Source: Alistipes sp. CAG:268
GTDB lineage: Bacteria > Bacteroidota > Bacteroidia > Bacteroidales > Rikenellaceae
Direction: 5' to 3'
NCBI GenBank assembly: GCA_000434235.1
Contig: FR891993.1
Coordinates: forward strand, 48,647 to 112,646
Length of the DNA: 64,000 bases
Shown: one piece after another, positions 54,163 to 63,371 of the stretch
Position numbering within the stretch: the first letter of the stretch is position 1
Layout: each line of letters opens with the position of its first letter
The notes under the pieces: model-generated
Told to the model about the DNA's origin: nothing
Databases searched by the model: none
Seen by the model: the letters and a program-made list of their open reading frames with translations, nothing else
Made by a program: the position numbers and the translations under genes

Positions 54163-56079
54163 ATGTACAGACAACACATTCCGATGTTTCTACCTACAAC
54201 GATCAAAGAGGTCCGCGAACGCGGCTGGGATCAACTCGACGTGATCCTCTTCTCGGGCGATGCCTACATCGACCACCCGGCATTCGGACCGGCAGTCGTC
54301 GGGCGCCTGCTCGAGGCCGAGGGTTACCGTGTGGCCATCGTCCCGCAGCCCAACTGGCGCGACGACCTGCGCGATTTCACCAAGCTCGGAGCCCCGCGCC
54401 TCTTTTTCGGCATCTCGGCCGGATCGATGGACTCGATGGTGAACCACTACACGGCCAACCTCCGCCTGCGACACGACGACGCCTACACGCCCGGCGGCAA
54501 GGCCGGATTCCGACCCGACTACGCCGTGACGGTCTATGCGCAGATCCTCAAACGGCTCTATCCCCACGTCCCGGTGGTCATCGGCGGCATTGAGGCCTCG
54601 CTGCGGCGCCTGACGCACTACGACTACTGGAGCGACTCGCTCAAGCCCTCGGTACTCGTCGAGTCGGGGGCCGACCTGCTCATCTACGGCATGGGCGAAC
54701 GGGTCGTACAGCAGGTGGCGCGGGCCATGCGCAACGGATACAACGCCAAACTGCTGCGCAAGATCCGCCAGGTGGCCTTCCTTGCCGACGAGGCCTACGT
54801 CAGCCGGCTCGACCTCGACCGAACGATCCGCCTGCACGGCTACGAAGAGTGCCTGCGCGACAAGCGAGCCTTCGGCGAGAACTTCACCGTCATCGAGACA
54901 CAGAGCAACCTGATGGAGCCCGAGACGACGCTGGTCGAGGCGACGGGCGATCGGTTCGTGGTCGTGACACCCCCCAACACGACCCTCACGACCGAAGAGC
55001 TCGACCACTCGTTCGACCTGCCCTACGAACGGGCGCCGCATCCCCGCTACCGCGGCAAGGGGGATATCCCGGCCTGGGAGATGATCAAGTTCTCGGTAAA
55101 CATCCACCGCGGCTGCTTCGGAGGCTGCTCCTTCTGCACGATCTCGGCCCATCAGGGCAAATTCATCAACTCGCGCAGCGAACGCTCGATTCTCGGCGAG
55201 GTGGAGCGGGTGGCCGCCATGCCGGGATTCAAGGGCTACCTCTCGGACGTCGGAGCCCCTTCGGCCAACATGTACCGCATGGGCGGCCGCGACCGCGAAC
55301 TGTGCCGCAAGTGCCGCCGCCCGTCGTGCCTCCACCCGCGGATGTGCCCCAACCTGAACAACGACCACGGTCCGCTGCTGGCCCTCTACGAGAAGATCCG
55401 AGCCGTCAAGGGGGTCAAGAAGGCCTTTATCGGCAGCGGCATCCGCTACGACCTCTTCGATGAAAGGCCCTATCTCGAAACCGTGCTGAAGCACCATACC
55501 TCGGGGCGGTTGAAGGTGGCGCCCGAGCATACCGAAGAGCAGGTGCTGCAACTCATGCGCAAGCCGCCGTTCGCCCTCTTCGAGCGGCTGAACGCCGACT
55601 TCCACCGCATCTGCGACCGCGAGGGGCTGCCCTACCAGCTCATCCCCTACTTCATCTCGTCGCACCCCGGATGCACGGAGCAGGACATGCGCGCACTCTC
55701 GGAGAAGGTGCTCGGCAAGCTGCACTTCAACCTCGAGCAGGTGCAGGACCTCACCCCCACGCCGATGACCCTCTCGTCGGTGATGTTCTACACGGGCGAG
55801 AACCCCTACACGCACGAGAAGGTCTACGTGGCCCGCACGCAGGAGGAGAAACGCCGCCAGAAGAGCTACTTCTTCGGCGGACGCATTCCCGCACCGACCG
55901 CCTCCGCCGGACGAAGAGCGCACGAGGCGGAACGCGGACAAGCAGCCGGGCGGAAGGGCGGTCCGTATGGCAGGTCGGACGGCGGATCGAAAAGCGCTCC
56001 GAAGAGCAGTCCGGACGGTTTCCGAAAGAACAAGCGCCCAATGGTTCGGAAGGGTACGGGCGTTACGAAAAAAGGCTGA
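54163..56079 (+). CDS. YgiQ family radical SAM protein
   Basis: 638 residues. The N-terminal domain (about 1-300) resembles a B12-binding-like fold (DVILFSGDAYIDHPAFGPAV). The radical SAM core has the cluster motif CFGGCSFC, followed by a Cys-rich insertion (CRKCRRPSCLHPRMCPNL) that may bind a second metal centre. The C-terminal tail is basic, Arg/Gly/Lys-rich and probably disordered. The reaction of this family is not established. A second possible ATG lies at 54184. It is the last gene of the tgt operon; the terminator overlaps its stop. Confidence 0.92.
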   Translation: MYRQHIPMFLPTTIKEVRERGWDQLDVILFSGDAYIDHPAFGPAVVGRLLEAEGYRVAIVPQPNWRDDLRDFTKLGAPRLFFGISAGSMDSMVNHYTANLRLRHDDAYTPGGKAGFRPDYAVTVYAQILKRLYPHVPVVIGGIEASLRRLTHYDYWSDSLKPSVLVESGADLLIYGMGERVVQQVARAMRNGYNAKLLRKIRQVAFLADEAYVSRLDLDRTIRLHGYEECLRDKRAFGENFTVIETQSNLMEPETTLVEATGDRFVVVTPPNTTLTTEELDHSFDLPYERAPHPRYRGKGDIPAWEMIKFSVNIHRGCFGGCSFCTISAHQGKFINSRSERSILGEVERVAAMPGFKGYLSDVGAPSANMYRMGGRDRELCRKCRRPSCLHPRMCPNLNNDHGPLLALYEKIRAVKGVKKAFIGSGIRYDLFDERPYLETVLKHHTSGRLKVAPEHTEEQVLQLMRKPPFALFERLNADFHRICDREGLPYQLIPYFISSHPGCTEQDMRALSEKVLGKLHFNLEQVQDLTPTPMTLSSVMFYTGENPYTHEKVYVARTQEEKRRQKSYFFGGRIPAPTASAGRRAHEAERGQAAGRKGGPYGRSDGGSKSAPKSSPDGFRKNKRPMVRKGTGVTKKG

Positions 56080-56101
56080 TCCGTCGGGGATCGGCCTTTT
56101 T
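56069..56101 (+). terminator. Bidirectional terminator between the YgiQ-type gene and the S41-like gene
   Basis: A 14-bp stem (AAAAAGGCTGATCC with GGATCGGCCTTTTT, one G-U pair) around a short GTCG-type loop. A T-run on both strands serves the plus-strand operon and the convergent minus-strand gene. It overlaps the last codons of the YgiQ-type gene. Confidence 0.9.
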
Positions 56102-56146
56102 CATGGATGGCGGAGGGAGGTTTCTTCGCGGAGAAGCGGGACCGGG

Positions 56147-57882
56147 TCAATCTTCCAAAGCGAGCTCCAGGGCCCGTTCGAGCACCTCGTCTCGCCCGGC
56201 CTGCAACCCTTCGGCCGTCGGGCAGAGCTCGACATCGAGGCGCACGCCTACGGCCTGGGTCGGGGTTCCGTCCGGATAGAAGACGCCGATTCCCGAAAAA
56301 CAGGTCATCAACCCTCCGGGTAACGGGATACGGACGATATCCCCGTCGGCACCCGAGGTCGGCGAACCGATGGTCAGCGTCTGCGGGCATCGCTGCAGCG
56401 CCATGGCCTGGAACTCGGGGTTGCTCTGCGTCAGCTCGTTCACGAGTAAGATCACCCGCCCTTTGTAGGGCTCGGCACACCGCTTGGCTTCCTCCCCGAA
56501 GCCTTCGTAAATCCACTGCTCCTGCCGGAAGAAGAGGCCGGGCAGGGCCAGCGTCGGATGCACCATCTGCCAGGCAACGACCGGCTCGGTGCGCAGCGAC
56601 TGGCCAATCAACGCTATCAGCGCGTCGGCCACATTCAGCGGGTAGGTGCGCAGGTCGATGATGAGCGCCCGCGTGCGGGGCAGCGTCTGCCCGACCTCGG
56701 CGAGGTGCTCGCGTGAGAAGGTCCCGGCGTAGATGTAACCCACCGAATCGGCCAGCAGGCGGAAGGGCGGCTGCGTGAGTTGGGCCGGGTCGTAAAGGGG
56801 GGGGCGTTGCCATAGGGCACCGTTGCCACGTGGAGCGTGTCGCAGGCCCCGGCGCGGCGGAGGACCACCTCGGCGGTATCGCGGCGCGTGCAGAGCCCGT
56901 AATAACGGGCGGCCCGGCGCAGACTTGCCTCGTTCGACCGCGAAGCATATTCCCGCAGCAGCTCCAGCCGTTCGGAGAGAGGCTCCCCGTCGATGGCCAC
57001 CACCTCGTCGCCCCGTTCGAGGGCACTGTCGCCGGAGTAGCCGACGAAGAGGCGCCCGTCGGCCTGGAGCGGCCACACGGGCAGCATCCGCTGTCCGAAG
57101 AGCATCTCAATCGGCGCGTAGGCATGGCCGTCGTTGAGTTCGCGGATTAACCGCATGTAGAGGCGGGCAAAACGTCTCCCGTCCGTTTCAACACCCATGA
57201 GAGGAATATAGGTGGAGAGCACTTCCTCCCACGGATGCAGCGTCACCGCCCTGTACGGAGCATAATATTCGATGATGTTCCACAGCCGGAAGAGCGTCAG
57301 CAGGTTGAGCCCGCTATCCATTTGCGGGGTCGGATGGAAAGACTCGCCGCGCAACGACAGGTAGTGATAGCCAGGTCCGTTCCCCGTTGTCCCCATGCGG
57401 AGATAGTAGTTTTCGCCGCGCTCGGCATAACGCAAGTCCTGCAGCAGGCGCGACAGATCACGCCCCAACAGGGTCGTATCCCGGGTCCACGCCAGATCGA
57501 CGGTCGATACCAGTTCGAGCGGTGCCAGGTTCTGTTCGTACTCGACCCGGTTGGGGGTGTAATCTCCCAGCGAGCGGACCCAGTCGAGCAGGTGCCGGTT
57601 GCGGATCTCCCGGTCGGCGTGCACGACCCGCGGCAACAGCGAGAAAAGGGCGCTGTCGATATCGACCCGCCGCAGCGTGTCGCAGAACGCCGGATGGTGG
57701 TATTTGGCATAGCCCCAGACGCGGCAGAGCGTTTCGAGGTTGGGAAGTGTACGGGGATCGTCGAAATCCCCGGCTGTCAGCGTGAAGCCCGACAGGGAGG
57801 CGGGAGGTTCGGAGTTCTGGCAGGAGGCCGGGCGGACGGCGAGGCACGACAGCATCGCAGCCGCAAGAAGCAGGGTTCGCAT
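56147..57882 (-). pseudogene. S41-like secreted peptidase, frameshifted at a C8 tract
   Basis: If repaired, a protein of about 578 residues. The 5' frame starts at 57882 with a signal peptide (MRTLLLAAAMLSCLAVRPASC) and runs through a helical region (NLETLCRVWGYAKYHHP, FRLWNIIEYYAPYR) and a PDZ-like part (GYSGDSALERGDEVVAIDGE). The 3' frame carries the S41 core: IIDLRTYPL, a candidate nucleophile Ser in NELTQSNPEFQAM, and IGSPTSGADGDIV. The frames meet at eight Cs (minus strand; 56797-56804); nine would give continuous NAPPLYDPAQL. Either a phase-variable tract, a decayed gene or a sequencing error. Confidence 0.85.
56797..56804. repeat. G8/C8 homopolymer at the frameshift of the S41-like gene
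   Basis: Eight consecutive Gs on the plus strand. A ninth would restore the reading frame of the minus-strand gene. Confidence 0.9.
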
Positions 57883-57962
57883 GGTCGGAGTATCAGGTTT
57901 TATACCAAACGCAGCAGCCGGGGTGTTTCGTATCCGCCGGGGCGGTTTTTCCCGAAAATCCG

Positions 57963-59243
57963 TTACGACCACATCGGTTTCAGCACACCGAACAGAAGCG
58001 AAGCGATCAGCAGCGTCACGACGATGTTGAAGGCCTGAGCCACGAGGAACGAACGCAGGATGTTGCGGTTCTCGCGCGAGACGATCTCCTTCAGGCGCGT
58101 GTCGAGTCCGATGCAGACGAAGGCCAGCGAGAAGAAGACCGTGGAGAACATCTTGGCCACGCCCGGCTCGGCCAGTTTGCCCCGCGCATCGGGGACGAAG
58201 ACGCCGCCCGACTGCAGCAGGCTGAAGACGAGCGAGGCGGCCACGAAGCCGAGGATGAACTTCGGGAACTTCTCCCACACGATACCCAGCGAGGGAGCCT
58301 GGCCGCCGTGTCCGCTGCGGGCCGAGAGGTAGAGGGCAATGAAGAAGGCCACGACACCGATCAGCACATTCTGCGCCGCCTTGATGATGACGGCGTGGCT
58401 GTTGGCCGTCTCACCGACGATCATGCTCGAGGCAGCGACGCCCGACGTGGTGTCGATCGTTCCGCCGATCCACGCCCCGGCGACCTCCTGGGCCACGTCG
58501 GCGGGGAAGAGGTGAGGAAGGATCAGTTCGGCCAGCCACGGCATGAGGTAGATCATCGGTACGACAATGATGAGTACCAGCGAGACGATGTAGGAGAGTT
58601 TGCGGTCGTCGCCGCCCACCACGCGCGCCGCCGTGATGCAGGCCGAAACACCGCAGATCGAGACGCCGCTCGAGAGGATCATCGCCGAGCGTTCGTCCAC
58701 CCCGGCTCGCCGGGCCGTGCGGAAGGCGAAGAACCAGACAATCGCCACGACCAGGCACGCCTGGACAAGGCCGAAGATGCCAGACTTCATCACGTCGCTG
58801 AAGAGGATCGTGGCACCGAGGCAGACCACGCCGATCTTGATGAAGAACTCGCCCTGGATGGCCGGCTTCATCCACGCGGGAACATGCCACACATTGCGGA
58901 TGAGCAGTCCGAAGAGCACCGAGAAGAAGACCGACTCGAAGCCCCAGTAGGCCACGGCAGGGATCTTGGCGACCAGCTGGGCCAGCAGCGAGACGGCGAA
59001 GACCACGCACAGCGAGGGGAAGAGCCCCTTGAGCGGACGGCCGAGCAGTCGGTTACCCACATAGAGCACCACGAGTACGATCACGAAGAGCAGGGCAATG
59101 TTGCGCCATGCGTCCAGCGTGGCCAGGGTCGAAGGTACGTTCGGCAACAGAGCCGGAATCAGTGCGGAGAGCAGGAGCAGCGGGATGGAGACCCAAACCA
59201 CCACCCAGTCTTCGGTGCGGAGAGATTCGAAAAATTGTTTCAT
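57963..59243 (-). CDS. YeiH family putative membrane transporter
   Basis: 426 residues with about ten or more hydrophobic segments. Conserved blocks include FFIKIGVVCLGATILFSDVM, SAMILSSGVSICGVSACITAA and GAWIGGTIDTTSGVAASSMI. The family is annotated as putative sulfate exporters, based on limited evidence. The gene lies 22 bases after the porin gene on the same strand, so the two are probably co-transcribed and may move the same anion. Confidence 0.9.
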   Translation of the reverse strand: MKQFFESLRTEDWVVVWVSIPLLLLSALIPALLPNVPSTLATLDAWRNIALLFVIVLVVLYVGNRLLGRPLKGLFPSLCVVFAVSLLAQLVAKIPAVAYWGFESVFFSVLFGLLIRNVWHVPAWMKPAIQGEFFIKIGVVCLGATILFSDVMKSGIFGLVQACLVVAIVWFFAFRTARRAGVDERSAMILSSGVSICGVSACITAARVVGGDDRKLSYIVSLVLIIVVPMIYLMPWLAELILPHLFPADVAQEVAGAWIGGTIDTTSGVAASSMIVGETANSHAVIIKAAQNVLIGVVAFFIALYLSARSGHGGQAPSLGIVWEKFPKFILGFVAASLVFSLLQSGGVFVPDARGKLAEPGVAKMFSTVFFSLAFVCIGLDTRLKEIVSRENRNILRSFLVAQAFNIVVTLLIASLLFGVLKPMWS

Positions 59244-59265
59244 CGGTCAAAAGGAGATTTGGTCA

Positions 59266-60351
59266 TCAGAACATTCCGGTAAACTGGACGGAAAGCAGGT
59301 TGCGGTCGGAGAGGCCGGCCGCAGCATACGATTCCCAGGTATAGTTGAGCTGGCAGCGCAGATACCGCACGGGCTGCCAGATGAGGCCTGCCGTGCAGTT
59401 GGTCTGGCGCGTGGAGGAGACGGAGACCTGCTCGAGGAAGGTATCGTAACGCACGACCGGCATGAGCGAGCGGGTTGCGCGCCAGCCACCCATGACGTAC
59501 CAGCCGCCGCTATCGATCCGCCGTACAGGCTCCGAATCACCCCCGGCGACATCGGTCTCCCCGCCGATCCACTCGCTGCGCACGACCACGGCCCCGCGGT
59601 CGTAGCACACGCCGGCGCCGTAGCGGACGCGGCGGCGGTAGTCGGGACCGTATTCGCCCCAATAGTAGGAACCGCTGAGCGTCAGTCCCTGCACCGGATG
59701 CACCGAAAGGCGCGCGACGAAATCCTTCGAACTGTTGCGGTCCCACGTGTTGATCCCCTCGCCGTTGAGCACACCCACGTCGTAATGCAGCAGGTTGTAG
59801 CCGTCGCGCGGAAGGAAGGAGCCGTGGAGAACGAGGCCCATGTCGCGGCCCGTGGAGGAGAGCCCGCACAAGTCGGCGAATCCCATCAGCCGCAACAGCG
59901 CCATCGGATAGTGGATGAACTCGATCTTCGTCGGCGGATAGGCCGTATTCTCGATCGAGAAGGGAACCTTGAACTCCCCGACCCGCAGGTTCAGGGCCTG
60001 CAGCGGGCGATAGTCGAGACAGGCGTCGAGAATCTGCGGCGAGGCGAACTCCAGCCGCACGTTGTAATGAAGTGACGGTAAAAGAGAGCCTGCCAGTGCA
60101 AACTGGGCGCGGCGGATCAGGAAACTCGAGGTATTTCCGTCGTATTCGTATCCCAACTGGACATAGCCCGAAAACTCGGGCAGGCGGGAACGCAATCGAT
60201 CCCAGCGGTCGGCCCGCCGTTCGAGGCGGTCGATCCGCGCCTGCAACGAATCGATCGTCGCCGGGGAGGGAAGCGTATCGGTCGAGAGCTGCGCTCCGAG
60301 GCAGCAGACGGCGCCAAACAGCGCGAGGAGCAGAGAAAGGAGAGGTTTCAT
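59266..60351 (-). CDS. OprP/OprO-type outer-membrane porin
   Basis: 361 residues. A signal peptide (ending near LGAQ) is followed by a short coiled segment (IDSLQARIDRLERRADRW) and a beta-barrel of the phosphate-selective porin class (YVQLGYEYDGNTSSFLIRRA, RVGEFKVPFSIE, GRDMGLVLHG). It ends with an aromatic residue (VQFTGMF), as outer-membrane proteins do. The frame is open well upstream, but the ATG at 60351 is the one preceding a signal peptide. Encoded with the YeiH transporter. Confidence 0.9.
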   Translation of the reverse strand: MKPLLSLLLALFGAVCCLGAQLSTDTLPSPATIDSLQARIDRLERRADRWDRLRSRLPEFSGYVQLGYEYDGNTSSFLIRRAQFALAGSLLPSLHYNVRLEFASPQILDACLDYRPLQALNLRVGEFKVPFSIENTAYPPTKIEFIHYPMALLRLMGFADLCGLSSTGRDMGLVLHGSFLPRDGYNLLHYDVGVLNGEGINTWDRNSSKDFVARLSVHPVQGLTLSGSYYWGEYGPDYRRRVRYGAGVCYDRGAVVVRSEWIGGETDVAGGDSEPVRRIDSGGWYVMGGWRATRSLMPVVRYDTFLEQVSVSSTRQTNCTAGLIWQPVRYLRCQLNYTWESYAAAGLSDRNLLSVQFTGMF

Positions 60352-60672
60352 CGGCAGCGGGCTGTATTTTTGGCAAAGGTCGAAAAATCCGGCGACGCGG
60401 CAATACGCGAAAATACCTAATTTACAACCGCAACCTACTCTTCGGAAGGAGGATCCGGACTGACGGCCGAAACGGAGAACCGGAATACGGGTAACAGAAT
60501 CCGGAATCGGGATAGTCCGGCGAGTCGTTTTTCCGTGTATTTTTGCAACGCGTCCCGCAGCCGGCCGGATCCGCGGGACAAGAAGAGACACGACAACGGA
60601 CAACCGCCGCAACACACGACAAAGACAGTGCGGGATCCGGCCCCGCAGAACCGCAAACCCGAAAGAGAAGAG
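60352..60672. other. 321-base divergent intergenic region
   Basis: It separates the porin gene (minus) from the O-acetyltransferase gene (plus). It holds the -7 box at 60538-60546 and, on the minus strand, an imperfect box TATTTTCGC (60415-60407) that may serve the porin. The remaining roughly 125 bases before the acetyltransferase ATG form a long leader, with no structure I can name. No supportable gene was seen. Confidence 0.5.
60538..60546 (+). promoter_or_regulatory. -7 box for the O-acetyltransferase gene
   Basis: TATTTTTGC, predicting a leader of about 120 bases before the ATG at 60673. No TTTG at -33. Confidence 0.5.
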
Positions 60673-61245
60673 ATGACACTCGACGAATTCCTGCAATACG
60701 CACAACAGCGCAAACCCTTCGAGGAGCCCGAAATGCTGCGCCTGATGAACGAGATGAGCGACGAGGCCCGGCGCATCACCTGCCGCCTGAACGCCGAATA
60801 TCACACCCCCGATGAGATCCGCGCACTGCTCTCGGAACTGTTCGGCCGCAGGGTCGATCCCTCGCTGCGGGTCTTCCCGCCCTTCTACACCGACTTCGGT
60901 AAGAACATCCACCTGGGCCGGGAGGTCTTCATCAACGCCTGCTGCCACTTCCAGGACCACGGAGGGGTGACGATCGGAGACGGCTGCCAGATCGGCCACG
61001 ACGTCGTTTTCGCGACGCTCGATCACCTGATCGACCCCGCGCGGCGGAAGACGACCTGCCCGGCACCGATCGTCCTCGGTCGGAACGTCTGGGTCGGAGC
61101 CCATGCGACGATCCTCAAGGGGGTGACGATCGGCGACAACGCCATCGTCGCCGCCGGCGCCGTGGTCACGAAGGATGTGCCGGCCGACACGATCGTCGGA
61201 GGCGTCCCGGCACGGATCATCCGCCGGATCGGGGACCAAGAGTAA
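60673..61245 (+). CDS. Maltose/galactoside O-acetyltransferase family protein
   Basis: 190 residues. An N-terminal Mac-type helical domain (EARRITCRLNAEYHTPDEIRALLSELFG) is followed by left-handed beta-helix hexapeptide repeats (IHLGREVFINACCHFQDHGG, VTIGDGCQIGHDVVFAT, PIVLGRNVWVGAHATILKGV). These features are typical of LacA/Maa/NodL enzymes, which transfer acetyl from acetyl-CoA to sugars. The acceptor here is unknown. The frame is open upstream, but the ATG at 60673 gives the family N terminus. Confidence 0.92.
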   Translation: MTLDEFLQYAQQRKPFEEPEMLRLMNEMSDEARRITCRLNAEYHTPDEIRALLSELFGRRVDPSLRVFPPFYTDFGKNIHLGREVFINACCHFQDHGGVTIGDGCQIGHDVVFATLDHLIDPARRKTTCPAPIVLGRNVWVGAHATILKGVTIGDNAIVAAGAVVTKDVPADTIVGGVPARIIRRIGDQE

Positions 61246-61324
61246 GACGAAAGGACCCGCGCCCACACGGGTACGGGTCTGCTATACGTCGCGGCGGAAA
61301 TGCCGCCGCAGAATGACGGGTCGC

Positions 61325-61711
61325 TCAGCGGGGCATCGGAAAGGAGAGGGTCCGGGCATCGAGGTAGGCGTCCGGATAGGGGCTCCAGTTCCAGGCCTGT
61401 CCGTTCGAAATCGTCACGTGGCGGACCAACTGGCGGGGCGAGGCGTCGAAGACGGAGACCCGGGCCGGCAGCTTCGATTTGGGAGCCAGCACCACGGAGG
61501 TCATCGAGACCACCGGCTTGCTCCCGATCGGGGCCATCACGTCGTAGGAAGGCATCCACGGGGTCATGTGGACGATCGTATCGGGCAGGACGAACGGCTC
61601 GGCGATACGGGTCGAGTCACGCCGTTCGAAACGGCCGTTCGGGTGCTCCTGGGCCGCTGCGGTCAGCGTTGCAGCGAACGCAAGAACCGCCAACAACAAC
61701 ATCTTTCGCAT
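61325..61711 (-). CDS. Small secreted protein of unknown function
   Basis: 128 residues with a clear signal peptide (MRKMLLLAVLAFAATLTAAAQ). The mature part is short, and Pro- and Ser-containing segments (VLPDTIVHMTPWMPSYDVMAP, then VLAPKSKLPARVSVFDASPR) suggest a small beta-structured periplasmic protein. I do not recognise the family. It is encoded 27 bases after recO on the same strand. Confidence 0.75.
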   Translation of the reverse strand: MRKMLLLAVLAFAATLTAAAQEHPNGRFERRDSTRIAEPFVLPDTIVHMTPWMPSYDVMAPIGSKPVVSMTSVVLAPKSKLPARVSVFDASPRQLVRHVTISNGQAWNWSPYPDAYLDARTLSFPMPR

Positions 61712-61738
61712 GGTACACTCCTTTTTTATTTATAACGG

Positions 61739-62461
61739 TCAGAAGACCTCCTTTAGTATACGCACCGACTGGACCGAGTTGATCGCATCGAGGTGATAGC
61801 CCAGGAAGACAAGCATCTCGCTGAGAAAGTCGCTCCGCTGCGCCCGGTTGAGCGCCAGTTCTCCCAGCGCCTGCACGTCGCAGTGCAGCAGCCGGTCGAG
61901 CAGTTGCGACGACGGTTGCGTCATCACCTCGGGATGGGCCCCGGGATGCGGGGTGTAGAGTCCCTCGCGGACGTCGAACCACCATCCCTCGACGTAGTCG
62001 TTTCCCGGGCGGTAGCCCAACAGGCAACTCAGGTTGGCCAGGAACCACAGGTGGAAATTCGGGACCCCCTGCTCCAGGACATCGAGCGCCCCGACCGATC
62101 CCCAGACAAAATCGAACAGCGGATCGTTCGGCTCACACTCCCGCACCAGACGATACAAAACTTCGGCCATAAAGAGCGCCATCGTCGATTTGCGGACATC
62201 GAACGGCAGGCTCTGCAGCGTGAAGCCCGCCCGGATCTCGCGAAAACGGTCCATCTGCCTGTGAGGCGACTCCAACCCTTCGAACTCGACGGGAAACATC
62301 GGCTGGAAGAGCGCCAGTTTCGACCCCCGGCCTCGCGAACGGACTCCCTGCACCATGTAGCTGCGACGGCCGCCGACATCGGTCAGCAGATAGGCCACCA
62401 GCGATGAATCGCCGTATTTGAGCGTGTGCAGGACGATGCCGCGCCCCTTGTAACTCTTCAC
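61739..62461 (-). CDS. recO: DNA repair protein RecO
   Basis: 240 residues. The N-terminal OB fold (KSYKGRGIVLHTLKYGDSS, VGGRRSYMVQGVRSRGRGSK) is followed by the helical C-terminal domain (LYRLVRECEPNDPLFDFV, HLWFLANLSCLLGYRPG). It works with RecF and RecR in loading RecA at gaps. The start is GTG at 62461, overlapping the prmA stop as GTGA; no ATG gives a full OB fold. Translational coupling to prmA is likely. Confidence 0.92.
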   Translation of the reverse strand: MKSYKGRGIVLHTLKYGDSSLVAYLLTDVGGRRSYMVQGVRSRGRGSKLALFQPMFPVEFEGLESPHRQMDRFREIRAGFTLQSLPFDVRKSTMALFMAEVLYRLVRECEPNDPLFDFVWGSVGALDVLEQGVPNFHLWFLANLSCLLGYRPGNDYVEGWWFDVREGLYTPHPGAHPEVMTQPSSQLLDRLLHCDVQALGELALNRAQRSDFLSEMLVFLGYHLDAINSVQSVRILKEVF

Positions 62462-63288
62462 TGCGGCCTGCGGACATGAACCAGGAACCAGCCGTCGCGC
62501 TCGGCCCGCGCAACGGGGAGCAGCCCCTCGCGGGCGGCAGCCGCCTCGATCGCTTCGACGTCGGCGGCGAGGAAACCACTCATCACCAGGTCCCCGCCCG
62601 GAAGGAGTGCCGCGGCATAGGCTGCCATGTCGGCCGTGAGGATATTGCGGTTGATGTTGGCCAGGATGAAGTCGTAGCGTCGGCCGGCAATGCGGCGGAC
62701 ATCGCCCAGCATCGGCTCGATGCGGTCGGCCACGCCGTTCGCCGCGATGTTCTCCCGGCAGTTGGCATCCGCCCAGTCGTCGATATCGACGGCATCCAGG
62801 TGCCGGGCCCCGCACTTCGCAGCCACGATGGCCAGCACGCCCGTGCCGCTGCCCATGTCGAGGCCCGTGCGGCCGGCAACCCCCAGATCGAGCACGGCAC
62901 GCGACATGAGCCACGTCGTGGCGTGGTGTCCCGTGCCGAACGACATCTTCGGCATCACCACCACCTCGGGCTCTCCGTCCGGAGCCGGGTCATGGAACGG
63001 CGCCCGGATAAGCAGGCGCCCCTCGACGTCCACCGCCGGGAAATTGCTCTCCCAAAGGGCGTTCCAGTTCTGCGTCTCGATCGAGATATAGCGGCCCTCT
63101 ACGCCGTAGCGCACCAGCAGGGCGTCGATCTCCGCCTTGCAGTCGGCCAGCAGGTCCTGGCGGATGTAGGCCTTCAGCACACAACCTTCGGTCTCGAAAC
63201 TCTCGAACGCATAGTCTGCCAGTTCCGCCGTCAGAATCTCGGCCTGTTCGCCGCCCGTACAGGCGACATTGAGCGCAACGTAATCCAT
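62458..63288 (-). CDS. prmA: Ribosomal protein L11 methyltransferase
   Basis: 276 residues. The N-terminal substrate-binding domain is followed by the SAM-binding domain, with motif I LDMGSGTGVLAIVAAKCGA, DAVDIDDWADANCREN and FILANINRNIL. FGTGHHATTWLM is typical of PrmA. It trimethylates L11. Its stop codon overlaps the recO start, and the start lies 83 bases from the divergent recombinase gene. Confidence 0.95.
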   Translation of the reverse strand: MDYVALNVACTGGEQAEILTAELADYAFESFETEGCVLKAYIRQDLLADCKAEIDALLVRYGVEGRYISIETQNWNALWESNFPAVDVEGRLLIRAPFHDPAPDGEPEVVVMPKMSFGTGHHATTWLMSRAVLDLGVAGRTGLDMGSGTGVLAIVAAKCGARHLDAVDIDDWADANCRENIAANGVADRIEPMLGDVRRIAGRRYDFILANINRNILTADMAAYAAALLPGGDLVMSGFLAADVEAIEAAAAREGLLPVARAERDGWFLVHVRRPQ

Positions 63289-63371
63289 AGGAATCGGGAA
63301 TAATATTATGTAAAATTTCGTACCTTCGTACCGACAAAGGTAACATTTTATCCGGATTCGACCGACTCGAA

